From positions 30,644-94,643 of the forward strand of contig CAJTNJ010000006.1 of the NCBI GenBank assembly GCA_910577565.1: a stretch of 64,000 nt of DNA, in the 5' to 3' direction. Shown here one piece after another: positions 1 to 9,941 of the stretch (its first letter is position 1; the number at the start of each line of letters is the position of its first letter). A model generated the notes under the pieces. It saw only the letters and a list, made by a program, of their open reading frames with translations, did no database searches and had not been told where the DNA came from. The translations under genes and the position numbers were made by a program. The stretch comes from an uncultured Oscillospiraceae bacterium. Lineage in GTDB: Bacteria > Bacillota > Clostridia > Oscillospirales > Ruminococcaceae.

Positions 1-2584
1 TGTTGGTTGTATATGGCGTAGATGGAGCAGATCCTCCCCAAATTGAAGAACATCCAGTAGCATTTGCTATATACATGCGGTCACCAAACAGTTGAGTAAC
101 TATTTTAGCATATGGCGGTTCTCCACATCCTGCACAAGCACCAGAAAATTCAAGGAGCGGCTGTTTAAACTGACTTCCCTTGACAGTAGTCTCTTTGAAT
201 TTTTCTAAAACTTCCGGCTTTTTAGGCAAACTTTGGCCATATGCAAAAGCTTGTTGCTTTTCAAGTTGAGAATCAAGCGGCTTAAGGGTGAGCGCTTTTT
301 CACCTTTTTTGCCAGGACATACGTTAGCACACGATCCACAACCGGTACAATCAAGGACAGAAACAGTCATAGCAAACTTAAGATCAGGCATACCAGTCAT
401 TGGCAGCGTATCTTGACATTTAGGTGCTGCAGCAGCTTCATCTTCGGTCATAGCAACCGGACGAATAACCGCATGTGGACAAACATAAGAACAGAAGTTA
501 CATTGAATGCAATTGTCTTTATTCCAAACTGGCACGTCTATAGCAATTCCGCGTTTTTCATAAGCAGACGAGCCTTGTGGAAGATATCCGTTTGCATATT
601 TCGAGAAAGCAGAAACCGGGAGCTTGTCGCCTTTTTGAGCGTTTACGGGTTTTAGGATGTTGTTTACAAATTCAACCAATTGTTTGTTCTCACCAGTTAC
701 TTTGTCATCTACATTTTCATCTGTTGCAGTTTTCCATGCATCTGGGATATTTACTTCTACTATCGAATCAGAACCTTTGTCTATAGCGGCATGGTTCATC
801 TTAACTATTTTATCACCTTTTTTAGAGTAAGAAGCAGTAGCAGCATCTTTCATTAATTGCTTTGCTTGTTCAATTGGCATGATACCGGAAAGCTTAAAGA
901 ATGCTGATTGCAATATTGTGTTTATACGTCCGCCAAGGCCTATCTCTTTGCCTAGTTTAACACCGTCTATGGTATAAAATTTAATGTTATTGTTAGCAAT
1001 ATACGATTTAACCTTGTTTGGAAGATGAGTTTCAAGCTCATTTGCATTCCAAGAACAATTTAACAAAAATATTCCGCCTGGTTTGATATCGTTTACAATA
1101 TCATATTTATTTATATATGAAGGGTTGTGACAAGCAACAAAATCAGCTTCTGAAATTAGGTAAGTTGATTTAATTGGGTTTTTACCAAAGCGAAGGTGAG
1201 ATATTGTAACGCCACCAGATTTTTTAGAGTCATAGGAAAAATAAGCTTGAGCGTACATGTCAGTGTTGTCTCCGATAATTTTAATGGAGTTTTTATTAGC
1301 ACCAACAGTACCATCAGCACCAAGTCCCCAAAATTTGCAGGAAGTTGTTCCTTCAGATGATGTATCAAAGTGACTTTCAAGAGGTAAAGATAAAAATGTA
1401 ACGTCATCGTTGATTCCGATTGTGAAACGAGCTTTGTCTTTATTGTCATAAACTGCCTTAATTTGCGTCGGTGTTGTGTCTTTGGAAGCAAGGCCATATC
1501 GTCCTCCGAACACCGGAATGCTTTCAAACTTAGTACCCTTTAACGCAGCAACAACATCTAAATATAAAGGTTCGCCAACAGAACCAGGCTCTTTTGAACG
1601 GTCTAGTACGCTGATTTGTTTTACACTGTCAGGAATAACTTCAAGCATATATTTTGAGCTGAATGGGCGGTATAGGCGAACTTTTACAACACCTACTTTT
1701 TCACCCATTGCAATTAGTTTATCAACAGTCTCTTCAATAGTATCACAAACCGATCCCATAGCAACGATAATGTGCTCGGCATCAGGTGCACCATAGTAGT
1801 TGAAAGGTTTATAGTTAGTGCCTATTCTCTTGTTAATTTCATCCATATAACCTTTTACGATGTTCGGTAAAGCGTCGTAATATGGATTGCCAGCTTCAAC
1901 ATTTTGGAAATATATATCACCATTTTGAGCCGAACCGTGAAGTACGGGATGCTGTGGATTCAAAGCATTTCTGCGGAACTCGTCGATAAGATCCATATCA
2001 ATCATTTCTTTTAGTTCATCGTAGTCCCACATTTCAATTTTTTGCAACTCGTGCGATGTACGGAATCCATCAAAAAAATTTACAAAAGGAACTTTGCCTT
2101 TTAATGCTGCCAGATGAGCTACTGGAGTTAAGTCCATAACTTCTTGAACAGAAGCTTCTGCAAGCATTGCATAACCGGTTTGACGACATGCATATATGTC
2201 TGAATGATCGCCAAATATTGAAAGAGCATGAGTAGATATACAACGAGCTGAGACATTTATAACTCCAGGTAGTTTCTCACCGGCCATTTTATACATATTA
2301 GGGATCATTAATAAAAGTCCTTGAGATGCTGTAAATGTAGTTGTCAAAGCTCCTGCAAGCAAAGATCCGTGAACCGCACCAGCGGCTCCGCCTTCAGATT
2401 GCATTTCTACGATATTTACTGGATAACCGAATATATTTTTTCTTCCGGCTGTAGCCCACTTGTCTGATACTTCAGCCATGGTAGACGATGGTGTTATTGG
2501 GTAGATGGCAGCAACATCGGTATAAGCATATGATACGTGAGCAGCGGCGGTATTGCCGTCCATGGTTTTCATTTTTCTTGCCAT
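1..2584 (-). CDS. nifJ: Pyruvate:ferredoxin (flavodoxin) oxidoreductase, 3' end cut by window edge
   Basis: Oxidatively decarboxylates pyruvate with CoA to acetyl-CoA and CO2, reducing ferredoxin; a central anaerobic enzyme. About 861 of the usual roughly 1,170 residues are in the window, from MARKMKTMDGN onward. The early stretch with AAIYPITPSS is the pyrimidine-binding domain. Two 4Fe-4S motifs follow, CIQCNFCSYVCP and CTGCGSCANVCPG, then the start of the TPP domain (CAGCGEPPY) close to the edge. An AGGAGA ribosome binding site precedes the ATG. It is divergent from spoIIE. The identification is very secure; only the C-terminal domain is unseen. Confidence 0.96.
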   Translation of the reverse strand, partial: MARKMKTMDGNTAAAHVSYAYTDVAAIYPITPSSTMAEVSDKWATAGRKNIFGYPVNIVEMQSEGGAAGAVHGSLLAGALTTTFTASQGLLLMIPNMYKMAGEKLPGVINVSARCISTHALSIFGDHSDIYACRQTGYAMLAEASVQEVMDLTPVAHLAALKGKVPFVNFFDGFRTSHELQKIEMWDYDELKEMIDMDLIDEFRRNALNPQHPVLHGSAQNGDIYFQNVEAGNPYYDALPNIVKGYMDEINKRIGTNYKPFNYYGAPDAEHIIVAMGSVCDTIEETVDKLIAMGEKVGVVKVRLYRPFSSKYMLEVIPDSVKQISVLDRSKEPGSVGEPLYLDVVAALKGTKFESIPVFGGRYGLASKDTTPTQIKAVYDNKDKARFTIGINDDVTFLSLPLESHFDTSSEGTTSCKFWGLGADGTVGANKNSIKIIGDNTDMYAQAYFSYDSKKSGGVTISHLRFGKNPIKSTYLISEADFVACHNPSYINKYDIVNDIKPGGIFLLNCSWNANELETHLPNKVKSYIANNNIKFYTIDGVKLGKEIGLGGRINTILQSAFFKLSGIMPIEQAKQLMKDAATASYSKKGDKIVKMNHAAIDKGSDSIVEVNIPDAWKTATDENVDDKVTGENKQLVEFVNNILKPVNAQKGDKLPVSAFSKYANGYLPQGSSAYEKRGIAIDVPVWNKDNCIQCNFCSYVCPHAVIRPVAMTEDEAAAAPKCQDTLPMTGMPDLKFAMTVSVLDCTGCGSCANVCPGKKGEKALTLKPLDSQLEKQQAFAYGQSLPKKPEVLEKFKETTVKGSQFKQPLLEFSGACAGCGEPPYAKIVTQLFGDRMYIANATGCSSIWGGSAPSTPYTTN

Positions 2585-2684
2585 GTAAATCTTCTCCTAT
2601 TTTAAATATTATATAGCAATTTTTAAGGTTTTAATTTGTTTGATATTTGCTTTAAAAACTCTTAAAAATAGCTGATACTATATA

Positions 2685-2713
2685 ATTTTATCACTAATAA
2701 TTGCTATTGTAAA
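2685..2713 (-). promoter_or_regulatory. Putative sigma-A promoter of nifJ
   Basis: Read on the minus strand, TTTACA and TAAAAT are separated by 17 bases, about 100 bases upstream of the nifJ ATG. It fits the vegetative consensus well but is a visual call in very AT-rich DNA. A second TATAAT closer to the gene lacks a good -35 box. Confidence 0.45.
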
Positions 2714-2958
2714 TAGATAATTCAGGATAATTTATTTTAAAAATTAATTTGTCTTAATCTGATATTTATAAATATCCTGCTATGCTGCACAGACTATTTG
2801 AGTGTTTAGTTTATTGTTATAACTTAAAAAGACGCAAAAATTTTTGTGCATATCTAAAATGAATTTTTTAAATTTAAATTGCATTTTTTGCATTTAAAAA
2901 GCTTTTTTATCTTGATATATCCACTTTTATTAAATTTGGGTCTTTAATTTTCCATACA

Positions 2959-2991
2959 TTGACATAGTTTTTAAATTTGAGGGTGTATTAT
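2959..2991 (+). promoter_or_regulatory. spoIIE promoter with long spacer, Spo0A-type architecture
   Basis: A perfect -35 box TTGACA at 2959-2964 is followed by TATTAT at 2986-2991, a spacing of 21 bases instead of about 17. The Bacillus subtilis spoIIE and spoIIG promoters are known sigma-A promoters with 21-22-base spacing that need Spo0A~P. I saw no perfect Spo0A box (TGTCGAA) nearby. The rest of the 450-base gap between nifJ and spoIIE shows only AT-rich sequence and the nifJ promoter. Confidence 0.5.
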
Positions 2992-3034
2992 AAAGTCAAA
3001 ACTAAGCATATTCAAGTAAAAAGGATGATATAAA

Positions 3035-5290
3035 ATGAGAGAAAAAATACTAAAATATACTGACGCTAATAACAACGAACTTATTCTTGACATCTGTTTT
3101 GCGGCAGTTGGATTCATCTTGGGTGGTGCAAAGGTATCCGGTACATTTGCACCTTTTTGTCTTGCATTTTGTATGGCATCTTCAAGGCAAGCGATGATTT
3201 TTTCGTTTGGTGGCGGAATGCTCGGTACCATGATGTTCTTTGATTCAAGCAGCATTATATATATATGTTCGTTGATTGTTGGCATAACACTCAAACTTAT
3301 CTTTAACCCAAACAGTTATTTTTTAAGCGCAATATTTTCAATAATATCGCTTGGATCAATTCAACTTGCTTCTATAATGATCATTCCAGTAGGTTTTAGC
3401 ACATGGCTCCTTACATATGCCGAGGTATTGCTTTGCGGAAGCATAACAGTTCTTTTTCAGTGCGCATTAAAAAGCATTCATAAAAAAAGTCACAGTACAT
3501 CAGAACTTATAGGTTTTTCAGTGCTATCGATGGCAGTCTTGGTTTCATTTTGCCAAATTAACCTATTTGGATTTAATTTGGGAAGATTTATATCTGCATT
3601 TGTGACTGTTGAAGCGACCTTGTTAATTGGTGTGACAGGAGGAGCGATTGCAGGACTTATTTGTACAATAGGGCTTTCACTTTTTACAAAGGATTTTTCG
3701 CTAGGCGGAGTTGTGGTTGCTGTTTCCGGATTTATAGCAGGTGTTTTTCGCCCTGTTGGACGAGCAGTAGAGGCTTCAATGTTTGTTGGAGTATATCTTT
3801 TGGGATGTGCATTTTTTGGTGGATTAAACGTACAAAGTTTAATAGAGGTGATTATAGCGGTAGTTTTGGCAGCTGTGGTTCCATCCAGTAAAATTTTAAA
3901 AACAATTGGCATTAATAAAGTAAAAAGCGTAAATAATAATATTAAAGTAAATGATGATGTGGCATTAAAATTACAATTTACAGCAAACACGCTTTTAGAT
4001 TTGCAGCAAAGCGTTGAAGATTGCTCAAAAATGATGGACAACCTCACATCAAAAGATATATCTAACATTTATGTTCAAACAGCTGATGATGTTTGTCGCA
4101 ATTGTGGATTAAATACGTTTTGCTGGGTAACTTCTTACAATGATATTATGCGTTCATTTAATAAATTATCGTCTATATTACGCGAAAATGGAAGTGTTAG
4201 CAAAGATGATATGCCTATTTTTTTTCGAAATAAGTGCTGCAAATTATCCGATCTTGTCAATTCAATAAATTTTTTTTATAAAGATTTTTTATGCAAAGAG
4301 CAAACGTCGAGAAGGGTTAATGAAGCAAGATCTATAGCGTCAGAGCAGTTTACTGGAATGTCAGAGCTTTTAATGGAAATGGGCGAAGAAATTTCAGATA
4401 TTGTAAGGGTAGATGAAAAAAGTGCATTGATTGTTAAAAATATACTGCGTGATAGGGGAAATGAAGCAAATGGAATTTCATGCTTATTGGATAAATTCGA
4501 TCACTTAACAATTGATATATATTTAGACGAACTGCCAGATAAAATGGAGATGAGATATCTTACTGATATCATAAGCGATGAAATAGATAGACAGTTTGAG
4601 TTTCCAACGACCACAAAAGCAAACGGCAAATATAGAATATCGTTTTTTGAAGCTGCATCACTCAGCGTAGATTTTGCAGCGGTTCAAACTTCTCCCAAAG
4701 GTAATGCTTATTGCGGAGACAGCTATGATTTTTTTATGGACACAAGAGGTTTTGCACACATGATATTAAGCGATGGTATGGGAAATGGTGATAGAGCAGC
4801 TGTAGACAGTTTGATGACATGTTCAACCATGAGAAGACTTTTGCAAACAGGATTTGGTTTTGGTTCTGCATTTAAACTGTTGAATTTATCATTTGCTATT
4901 AAGTCAAACGATGAGTCATTAGCAACGATAGATATATGTACAATAGACTTATATACAGGTAAAACTAAGTTTGTTAAAGCGGGTGCCACTTCTTCATACA
5001 TAAAAAAGAGAGGTCATATAACAGAATTTGCCAGCACAAGTTTGCCTATTGGGATAATACATGGTTTAAAATATGACAAAGAAGAGATAAAATTGTCAAA
5101 AGGAGATATAGTAGTTATGGTAACAGATGGCGCAACATCATCGGGGCTTGATTGGATAGCGGCTGAACTAAAACTTGTAAAAGAACAATCTGCGAAACAA
5201 ATAGCCGATGAAATATTAAAAAGCGCTAAAAAGCGTTCAAACCCTGAACATATTGACGATATAACAGTACTTGTTTCTAAAATCATTTAA
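3035..5290 (+). CDS. spoIIE: Stage II sporulation protein E, membrane PP2C-type phosphatase
   Basis: In the forespore SpoIIE dephosphorylates the anti-anti-sigma factor SpoIIAA, releasing sigma-F after asymmetric division. The 751 residues are close to the family length of about 800. Residues from about 20 to 300 are a run of hydrophobic membrane segments; a linker with several cysteines follows; the last 210 residues are the PP2C-type domain. Its metal-binding motifs are visible as DGMGNG and, near the end, DGATSSG. The ATG has an AAGGATG ribosome binding site. The gene is monocistronic, with its own promoter upstream and a terminator directly after the stop. Its presence marks the host as a spore former. 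Confidence 0.95.
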   Translation: MREKILKYTDANNNELILDICFAAVGFILGGAKVSGTFAPFCLAFCMASSRQAMIFSFGGGMLGTMMFFDSSSIIYICSLIVGITLKLIFNPNSYFLSAIFSIISLGSIQLASIMIIPVGFSTWLLTYAEVLLCGSITVLFQCALKSIHKKSHSTSELIGFSVLSMAVLVSFCQINLFGFNLGRFISAFVTVEATLLIGVTGGAIAGLICTIGLSLFTKDFSLGGVVVAVSGFIAGVFRPVGRAVEASMFVGVYLLGCAFFGGLNVQSLIEVIIAVVLAAVVPSSKILKTIGINKVKSVNNNIKVNDDVALKLQFTANTLLDLQQSVEDCSKMMDNLTSKDISNIYVQTADDVCRNCGLNTFCWVTSYNDIMRSFNKLSSILRENGSVSKDDMPIFFRNKCCKLSDLVNSINFFYKDFLCKEQTSRRVNEARSIASEQFTGMSELLMEMGEEISDIVRVDEKSALIVKNILRDRGNEANGISCLLDKFDHLTIDIYLDELPDKMEMRYLTDIISDEIDRQFEFPTTTKANGKYRISFFEAASLSVDFAAVQTSPKGNAYCGDSYDFFMDTRGFAHMILSDGMGNGDRAAVDSLMTCSTMRRLLQTGFGFGSAFKLLNLSFAIKSNDESLATIDICTIDLYTGKTKFVKAGATSSYIKKRGHITEFASTSLPIGIIHGLKYDKEEIKLSKGDIVVMVTDGATSSGLDWIAAELKLVKEQSAKQIADEILKSAKKRSNPEHIDDITVLVSKII

Positions 5291-5299
5291 TAATTAATT

Positions 5300-5329
5300 A
5301 AGATCTGCACAAAAAATTGGGCAGATCTT
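5300..5329. terminator. Bidirectional hairpin terminator between spoIIE and pgsA
   Basis: AGATCTGC at 5301-5308 pairs with GCAGATCT at 5321-5328, with A-rich sequence before and T-rich sequence after the hairpin. It sits between two convergent genes and can serve both. Confidence 0.75.
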
Positions 5330-5341
5330 TGATAGTTAGTT

Positions 5342-5902
5342 TTAAAATGAAACATCACTGATGAATTTTCTGTTTTGCCACAAATATATAATTCCGGACA
5401 TCACAGTAATTATAGTTGTTATCAAAACCAATATATTTGATATTATATAAAGGTTGATATTAAACGGCAACGAAGTTTCTATTAAGCAAAAAATGATTGT
5501 TATCATTTGAGATACCGTTTTTAGCTTACCCCAAAAATTTGCTGCGATAACCTTACCGTTTGAGCTTGCTACAAGCCTTAGGGAAGTAACCAAAAATTCT
5601 CTTGAAAGTATTATTATAACCAAAACGACATTTACAATTCCCAAATATAGCAGGCAAAGGAAAGCGGACATAACCAGTATTTTGTCAGCAAGCGGATCCA
5701 TGAATTTGCCAAAGTTGGTTACCAAGTTATATTTTCTTGCAATTTTACCGTCAATTGCATCGGTTATTGAAGCAATAATAAATATTGCTAAAGCAATAAC
5801 AAAGTAAATGGAGTTTTCATTTCCAACCATCATGAATAGAACAAAAAACGGTACTAGAAAAATCCTTGTTAATGTTAAAATATTAGCTATATTCATAAAC
5901 AA
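5342..5902 (-). CDS. pgsA: CDP-diacylglycerol--glycerol-3-phosphate 3-phosphatidyltransferase
   Basis: Makes phosphatidylglycerophosphate, the committed step to phosphatidylglycerol, in the cytoplasmic membrane. The 186-residue length fits the family. The CDP-alcohol phosphotransferase signature DG-x2-AR-x8-G-x3-D-x3-D is complete (from DGKIAR to DPLAD, about residues 50-75), and there are several membrane helices. It is the last gene of the minus-strand recA operon, 13 bases after rimO, and convergent with spoIIE. Confidence 0.93.
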   Translation of the reverse strand: MFMNIANILTLTRIFLVPFFVLFMMVGNENSIYFVIALAIFIIASITDAIDGKIARKYNLVTNFGKFMDPLADKILVMSAFLCLLYLGIVNVVLVIIILSREFLVTSLRLVASSNGKVIAANFWGKLKTVSQMITIIFCLIETSLPFNINLYIISNILVLITTIITVMSGIIYLWQNRKFISDVSF

Positions 5903-5915
5903 AAATCCCCTTTAA

Positions 5916-7238
5916 TTATAAAACAGCTCTTCCAAACAGATCGCCATATTCACTTTTTTCAACTTTTACTTTAACTATTTCACCATTTTTTATTGGAACA
6001 TTTGAACTAAAATAAACATTACAATCAATTTCAGGAGCATCGGCGATGCTTCTTCCGACATAATAATTTTCGTTTTTTTTGTAGTCTATGATGACATCTA
6101 TTGTTTTGTCAATAAATCTTTTGCACCTTTTCTCAACCAACTTTTCAGCTTCCAGCATTATGGTATTAGCGCGTAAATTTTTTGTGTCAGTGTCAATTTG
6201 ATTTGGCAAAAGTGCCGCAGCAGTGCCTTCTTCCTGAGAATATGCAAAACAACCAAGTCTATCAAAATCTGAATCTTTAACAAACTGCAAAAGTTCATTA
6301 AACTGCTCTTCGGTTTCACCGGGAAAACCGGCAATAAGGGTAGTTCTAAGCACGGCGTTTTTAAGAATGCGCCTTATTAGGAAAATTTTATCCTTTATCT
6401 GGTCACCCGTGGTTCGGCGATTCATTTTTTTTAGTATAGCATCATTTATATGTTGAATTGGCAAATCCAGATAAGGCAGTATATTGTCTTCGCTTGCAAT
6501 AGTATATAAAAGCTCTTCATCTATTCGTTCAGGATATGCATATAAAAATCTTATCCACTTAAAGTCAAGTTTAGCAAGATTTTTAAGAAGTTGAGCCAAT
6601 TTAAATTCAGAAGATATATCATAGTTGTAGTAGGTAGTGTCTTGTGCTACTAAAATAAGCTCTTTGACGCCATTTCGAACAAGCCACTTTGCTTCTTCCA
6701 TTATATCTTCCATTTTTCGACTTCTATATGGCCCTCTAATTTTTGGTATAGCGCAATAGGTGCAATTATTGTCGCACCCTTCTGCAATTTTTAAATAAGC
6801 ATAGTGCTTTGGCGTAGTAAGCATTCTTTGATGATTAAGCCCCATTTTTAATTGATCGCCAAATTTTGTGATTTTTTTACCGTTTAATGATTTAATTATA
6901 GAATCTGCAATTAAATCGTTTGAACCAAAGCCCAAAACAACATCAACTTCCGGTATTTCCTTAATAATTTCATCTTTATATCTTTCGGCAAGACAACCTG
7001 TTACAATTATCGATTTGAGACCTTGATCTTTAAATTCTGCAAATTCCAAAATTGTATCTATAGCTTCCTGTTTAGCGCTTTCAATAAACGCACATGTATT
7101 TATAATAACTACGTCTGCAAGTTCTTGATCTACTACAATTTGAAAGCGTTTGTCCTTCGAAATATAGCCAAGAAGATGTTCGGCATCAATTTGATTTTTA
7201 GGACAGCCAAGTGAAACCATACCAACTTTTATTGCCAT
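5916..7238 (-). CDS. rimO: Ribosomal protein S12 methylthiotransferase
   Basis: A radical-SAM enzyme that adds a methylthio group to an aspartate of ribosomal protein S12. It has the N-terminal UPF0004 domain (SLGCPKNQIDAEH), the SAM-cluster motif CDNNCTYC, and a C-terminal TRAM-like segment ending in a glycine-aspartate-leucine-phenylalanine stretch. An in-frame TTG 21 bases upstream lies inside the GGAGGT ribosome binding site, so I start at the ATG giving MAIKVGM, 440 residues. It lies between recX and pgsA in the same operon. CPKN and the N-terminal half favour RimO over MiaB. Confidence 0.93.
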   Translation of the reverse strand: MAIKVGMVSLGCPKNQIDAEHLLGYISKDKRFQIVVDQELADVVIINTCAFIESAKQEAIDTILEFAEFKDQGLKSIIVTGCLAERYKDEIIKEIPEVDVVLGFGSNDLIADSIIKSLNGKKITKFGDQLKMGLNHQRMLTTPKHYAYLKIAEGCDNNCTYCAIPKIRGPYRSRKMEDIMEEAKWLVRNGVKELILVAQDTTYYNYDISSEFKLAQLLKNLAKLDFKWIRFLYAYPERIDEELLYTIASEDNILPYLDLPIQHINDAILKKMNRRTTGDQIKDKIFLIRRILKNAVLRTTLIAGFPGETEEQFNELLQFVKDSDFDRLGCFAYSQEEGTAAALLPNQIDTDTKNLRANTIMLEAEKLVEKRCKRFIDKTIDVIIDYKKNENYYVGRSIADAPEIDCNVYFSSNVPIKNGEIVKVKVEKSEYGDLFGRAVL

Positions 7239-7279
7239 ATTGATGTTTTTTACCTCCAACTAGCTTAGCTATCGTATTT

Positions 7280-7894
7280 TTAGTCATTTAGTTGCTTTGA
7301 TAATATATCAATAGCCTTGTTTATATCGTCAAAACTGTGTCCTTGTCTTGCAAGAGATAAAAACACCTTTTGCCTTGAATTTATATCACGAAGCTTATTT
7401 AAATATTTTTTATTTATAATTGAAATAATCTGATCAACAGTATCGACTTCTATTGTATCTATAGCTTCAAGTGCAGTTTTTTGATCAATACCCTTAGCAG
7501 TTATCTCCCATAAAACTCGTTTTTTGCCACGACATTTTACTGAAATAAGCTTTTTAGCAAGATTTTTTGCATATTTAAAATCGTCAATTAGTCCTAGTTC
7601 TTCCATTCTATCGGCAGTGGAATTTGCAACCTTTTTTGACACATTTTTGCATAGTTTATCTATAAGTTCTTTTTTTGAGTGATCGCGATATCCAAGCAAA
7701 AACAACGCTCTATCTTTTGCAAATTTTACTTCACCTGCAGACTTTAAATTTTCAATTTGCTCATCTGAGTAACAACCACCTTGTTTTATCTTAAAGGTAG
7801 CAAGGATATCTTCATGGAATAATCCCAAAAAATTATCATCTACAAATACACTGTAATATTTGCCTTTTTTTCTCTTTATGCATGTTATAGTCAT
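7280..7894 (-). CDS. recX: Recombination regulatory protein RecX
   Basis: RecX binds RecA filaments and modulates their activity. The 204-residue protein shows the family pattern of tandem three-helix repeats with RDHSKKELIDKL and a second GLIDDFKYA repeat. Its ATG shares an A with the recA stop codon (TAATG), so the two are translationally coupled. Residue length and position directly after recA make the call secure despite low sequence conservation in this family. Confidence 0.9.
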   Translation of the reverse strand: MTITCIKRKKGKYYSVFVDDNFLGLFHEDILATFKIKQGGCYSDEQIENLKSAGEVKFAKDRALFLLGYRDHSKKELIDKLCKNVSKKVANSTADRMEELGLIDDFKYAKNLAKKLISVKCRGKKRVLWEITAKGIDQKTALEAIDTIEVDTVDQIISIINKKYLNKLRDINSRQKVFLSLARQGHSFDDINKAIDILSKQLND

Positions 7895-9066
7895 TATTCA
7901 AAGTCGGCAGCATCAGGGGTTATGTCAAGCTTTGGCTCGCTGTTTAATTTATTGGCAGAAGCGGGAGTTGCAGCTTTTGCGGCTTTTTCTATAGCTTTGT
8001 CAGCAGCTTTCCTTAGTTTTTTTGATGATATGTCAATTTTGTGCATATTTTCTTTTACAAGGTTTTCAATCTCTTTGCAAAGTTCTTCATGCTCTTCAAG
8101 ATATAGTCTTGCATTATCACGACCTTGGCCAATGCGCTCTTGTTTATATGAAAACCAAGCACCACTTTTGTTTATAATATCAAGATCTACTGCCATATCC
8201 AAAATTTCACCTGCATATGATATTCCCACACCATAAAGAAGATCAAACTCTGCCTCTTTGAAAGGAGGTGCTACTTTATTTTTGCTTATCTTGCAGCGGG
8301 TTCTGTTACCTATAATCTTGCTTCCGTCTTTGATTGCTTCGCCGCGGCGAATATCCATTCTAACAGAAGAATAAAATTTGAGTGCTCTACCGCCTGGTGT
8401 TGTTTCCGGATTACCATAAATAATGCCGATTTTTTCACGAATTTGGTTTATAAATATGGCCGCACAGTTTGTTTTACTAATTATGCCAGTAAGTTTGCGC
8501 ATAGCTTGCGACATAAGTCTTGCTTGAAGACCAATGCTTGCATCACCCATATCACCTTCAATTTCAGCTTTTGTGGTCATAGCAGCAACTGAGTCTAAAA
8601 CTATTACATCAACTGCTCCAGATCGAACAAGTGTTTCTGTGATTTCCAGCGCTTGCTCTCCGGAATTTGGCTGCGATACCAAAAGGGAGTCAATGTCAAC
8701 GCCGAGAATTTTTGCATATTTAGGGTCAAGAGCATGTTCAACATCGATAAAAGCTGCGGTTCCGCCGTTTTTTTGAGCTTGAGCGGCTACTGACAGAGCA
8801 ACTGTTGTTTTACCCGAAGACTCAGGACCATAAATTTCAGTTATTCTTCCGCGTGGAACACCGCCAATTCCAAGTGCAATGTCAAGACCTAAAGAACCGG
8901 TAGAAATTGCTTCGACGTCTAATGATTGATTGCTTCCAAGCAGCATAACTGCGCCTTTTCCAAAGTTCTTTTCAATCTGCTCAAGTGCTGTTTGAAGAGC
9001 TTTTTTCTTATCTGAAATTAAATCGCTTCTATCAAATTCTTTTTTTGCAGTTGCTTTTTTAGCCAT
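7894..9066 (-). CDS. recA: Recombinase A
   Basis: The strand-exchange protein of homologous recombination and inducer of SOS self-cleavage. The 390 residues carry the Walker A motif GPESSGKTT near residue 74, the Walker B region VIVLDSVAAM and the RecA signature ALKFYSSVRMDIRR. The C-terminal tail is lysine/alanine-rich. No intein interrupts it. It is an internal gene of a long operon, preceded only by a 44-base gap after prmC, and I see no LexA-type box (CGAAC-N4-GTTCG) in that gap. Confidence 0.98.
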   Translation of the reverse strand: MAKKATAKKEFDRSDLISDKKKALQTALEQIEKNFGKGAVMLLGSNQSLDVEAISTGSLGLDIALGIGGVPRGRITEIYGPESSGKTTVALSVAAQAQKNGGTAAFIDVEHALDPKYAKILGVDIDSLLVSQPNSGEQALEITETLVRSGAVDVIVLDSVAAMTTKAEIEGDMGDASIGLQARLMSQAMRKLTGIISKTNCAAIFINQIREKIGIIYGNPETTPGGRALKFYSSVRMDIRRGEAIKDGSKIIGNRTRCKISKNKVAPPFKEAEFDLLYGVGISYAGEILDMAVDLDIINKSGAWFSYKQERIGQGRDNARLYLEEHEELCKEIENLVKENMHKIDISSKKLRKAADKAIEKAAKAATPASANKLNSEPKLDITPDAADFE

Positions 9067-9110
9067 TTTATATTCTCCTTCTTTAATTTTAAACGTTTAT
9101 ATTAAGTTTA

Positions 9111-9941
9111 TTATTCATTTTTGCCTGCAACAACTCGGCAAATACCAGTTAAATCGTCAATTGCTTTTATGTCTGAAAATGCATTTGCTTCCAAAAAACT
9201 GCTGACGGCATCTTTTTGGCCATAACCTATTTCAAATGCGATCCAACCACATTTTTTTAAAGATGATTTCCATATTTTTGGCAATATTCTAAAAAAGTCA
9301 AGACCATCTTCTCCACCATAAAGAGCTTTTTTTGGCTCATATTTTAATTCTTCTTGCAAATTTAACATATCATTTTTAGACAGATAAGGCGGGTTGCAGA
9401 CAATTAAATCTATATCTTTAAAACCTTTAGCAAATTCATAATTTAAAACATCAGACTTTAATAAAGTAACATTATCTGAAAAATTTTCTAAATTTTTCTT
9501 TGCATATTTATATGCATCATCTGATATTTCAACTGCTGTAATATGTACATTCTTTTTATTGTTTGCAATAGCAGCTGATATGCATCCGCTTCCGGCACAT
9601 AGATCTAATATTTCACAACCATCATCACTAATTTTAGATAATGCAAACTCAACTAAAGTTTCAGTATCTTGCCTTGGAATCAAAACTCCTTTTCCAACCT
9701 TGATTGGTACACCATAAAATTCCCAATCATTGATTAAATACTGGAGTGGTTCGCTACGCAAACGCCTATTTGCAAGCTCTATACATTCACTAGCTATTTT
9801 ATCAGAAATTTCATTTTTCAGCAACCACTTTGACTTGGAAAGATTTAGTGCATGAGAAATAATCAAATCGGTTTCAAAGTGTCTATTTTCGTTTTCTTTT
9901 AGCATATCTAATAAAAGTTTTCTTAGCTCTTTTATTACCAC
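9111..9941 (-). CDS. prmC: Peptide chain release factor N5-glutamine methyltransferase
   Basis: Methylates the glutamine of the GGQ motif in release factors RF1 and RF2, using S-adenosylmethionine. The 276 residues include the SAM-binding motif ILDLCAGSGC and the catalytic NPPY motif (VCNPPYLS). The reading frame overlaps the end of the upstream yqhQ-like gene by 7 bases, so the two are probably translationally coupled. Confidence 0.95.
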   Translation of the reverse strand: MVIKELRKLLLDMLKENENRHFETDLIISHALNLSKSKWLLKNEISDKIASECIELANRRLRSEPLQYLINDWEFYGVPIKVGKGVLIPRQDTETLVEFALSKISDDGCEILDLCAGSGCISAAIANNKKNVHITAVEISDDAYKYAKKNLENFSDNVTLLKSDVLNYEFAKGFKDIDLIVCNPPYLSKNDMLNLQEELKYEPKKALYGGEDGLDFFRILPKIWKSSLKKCGWIAFEIGYGQKDAVSSFLEANAFSDIKAIDDLTGICRVVAGKNE

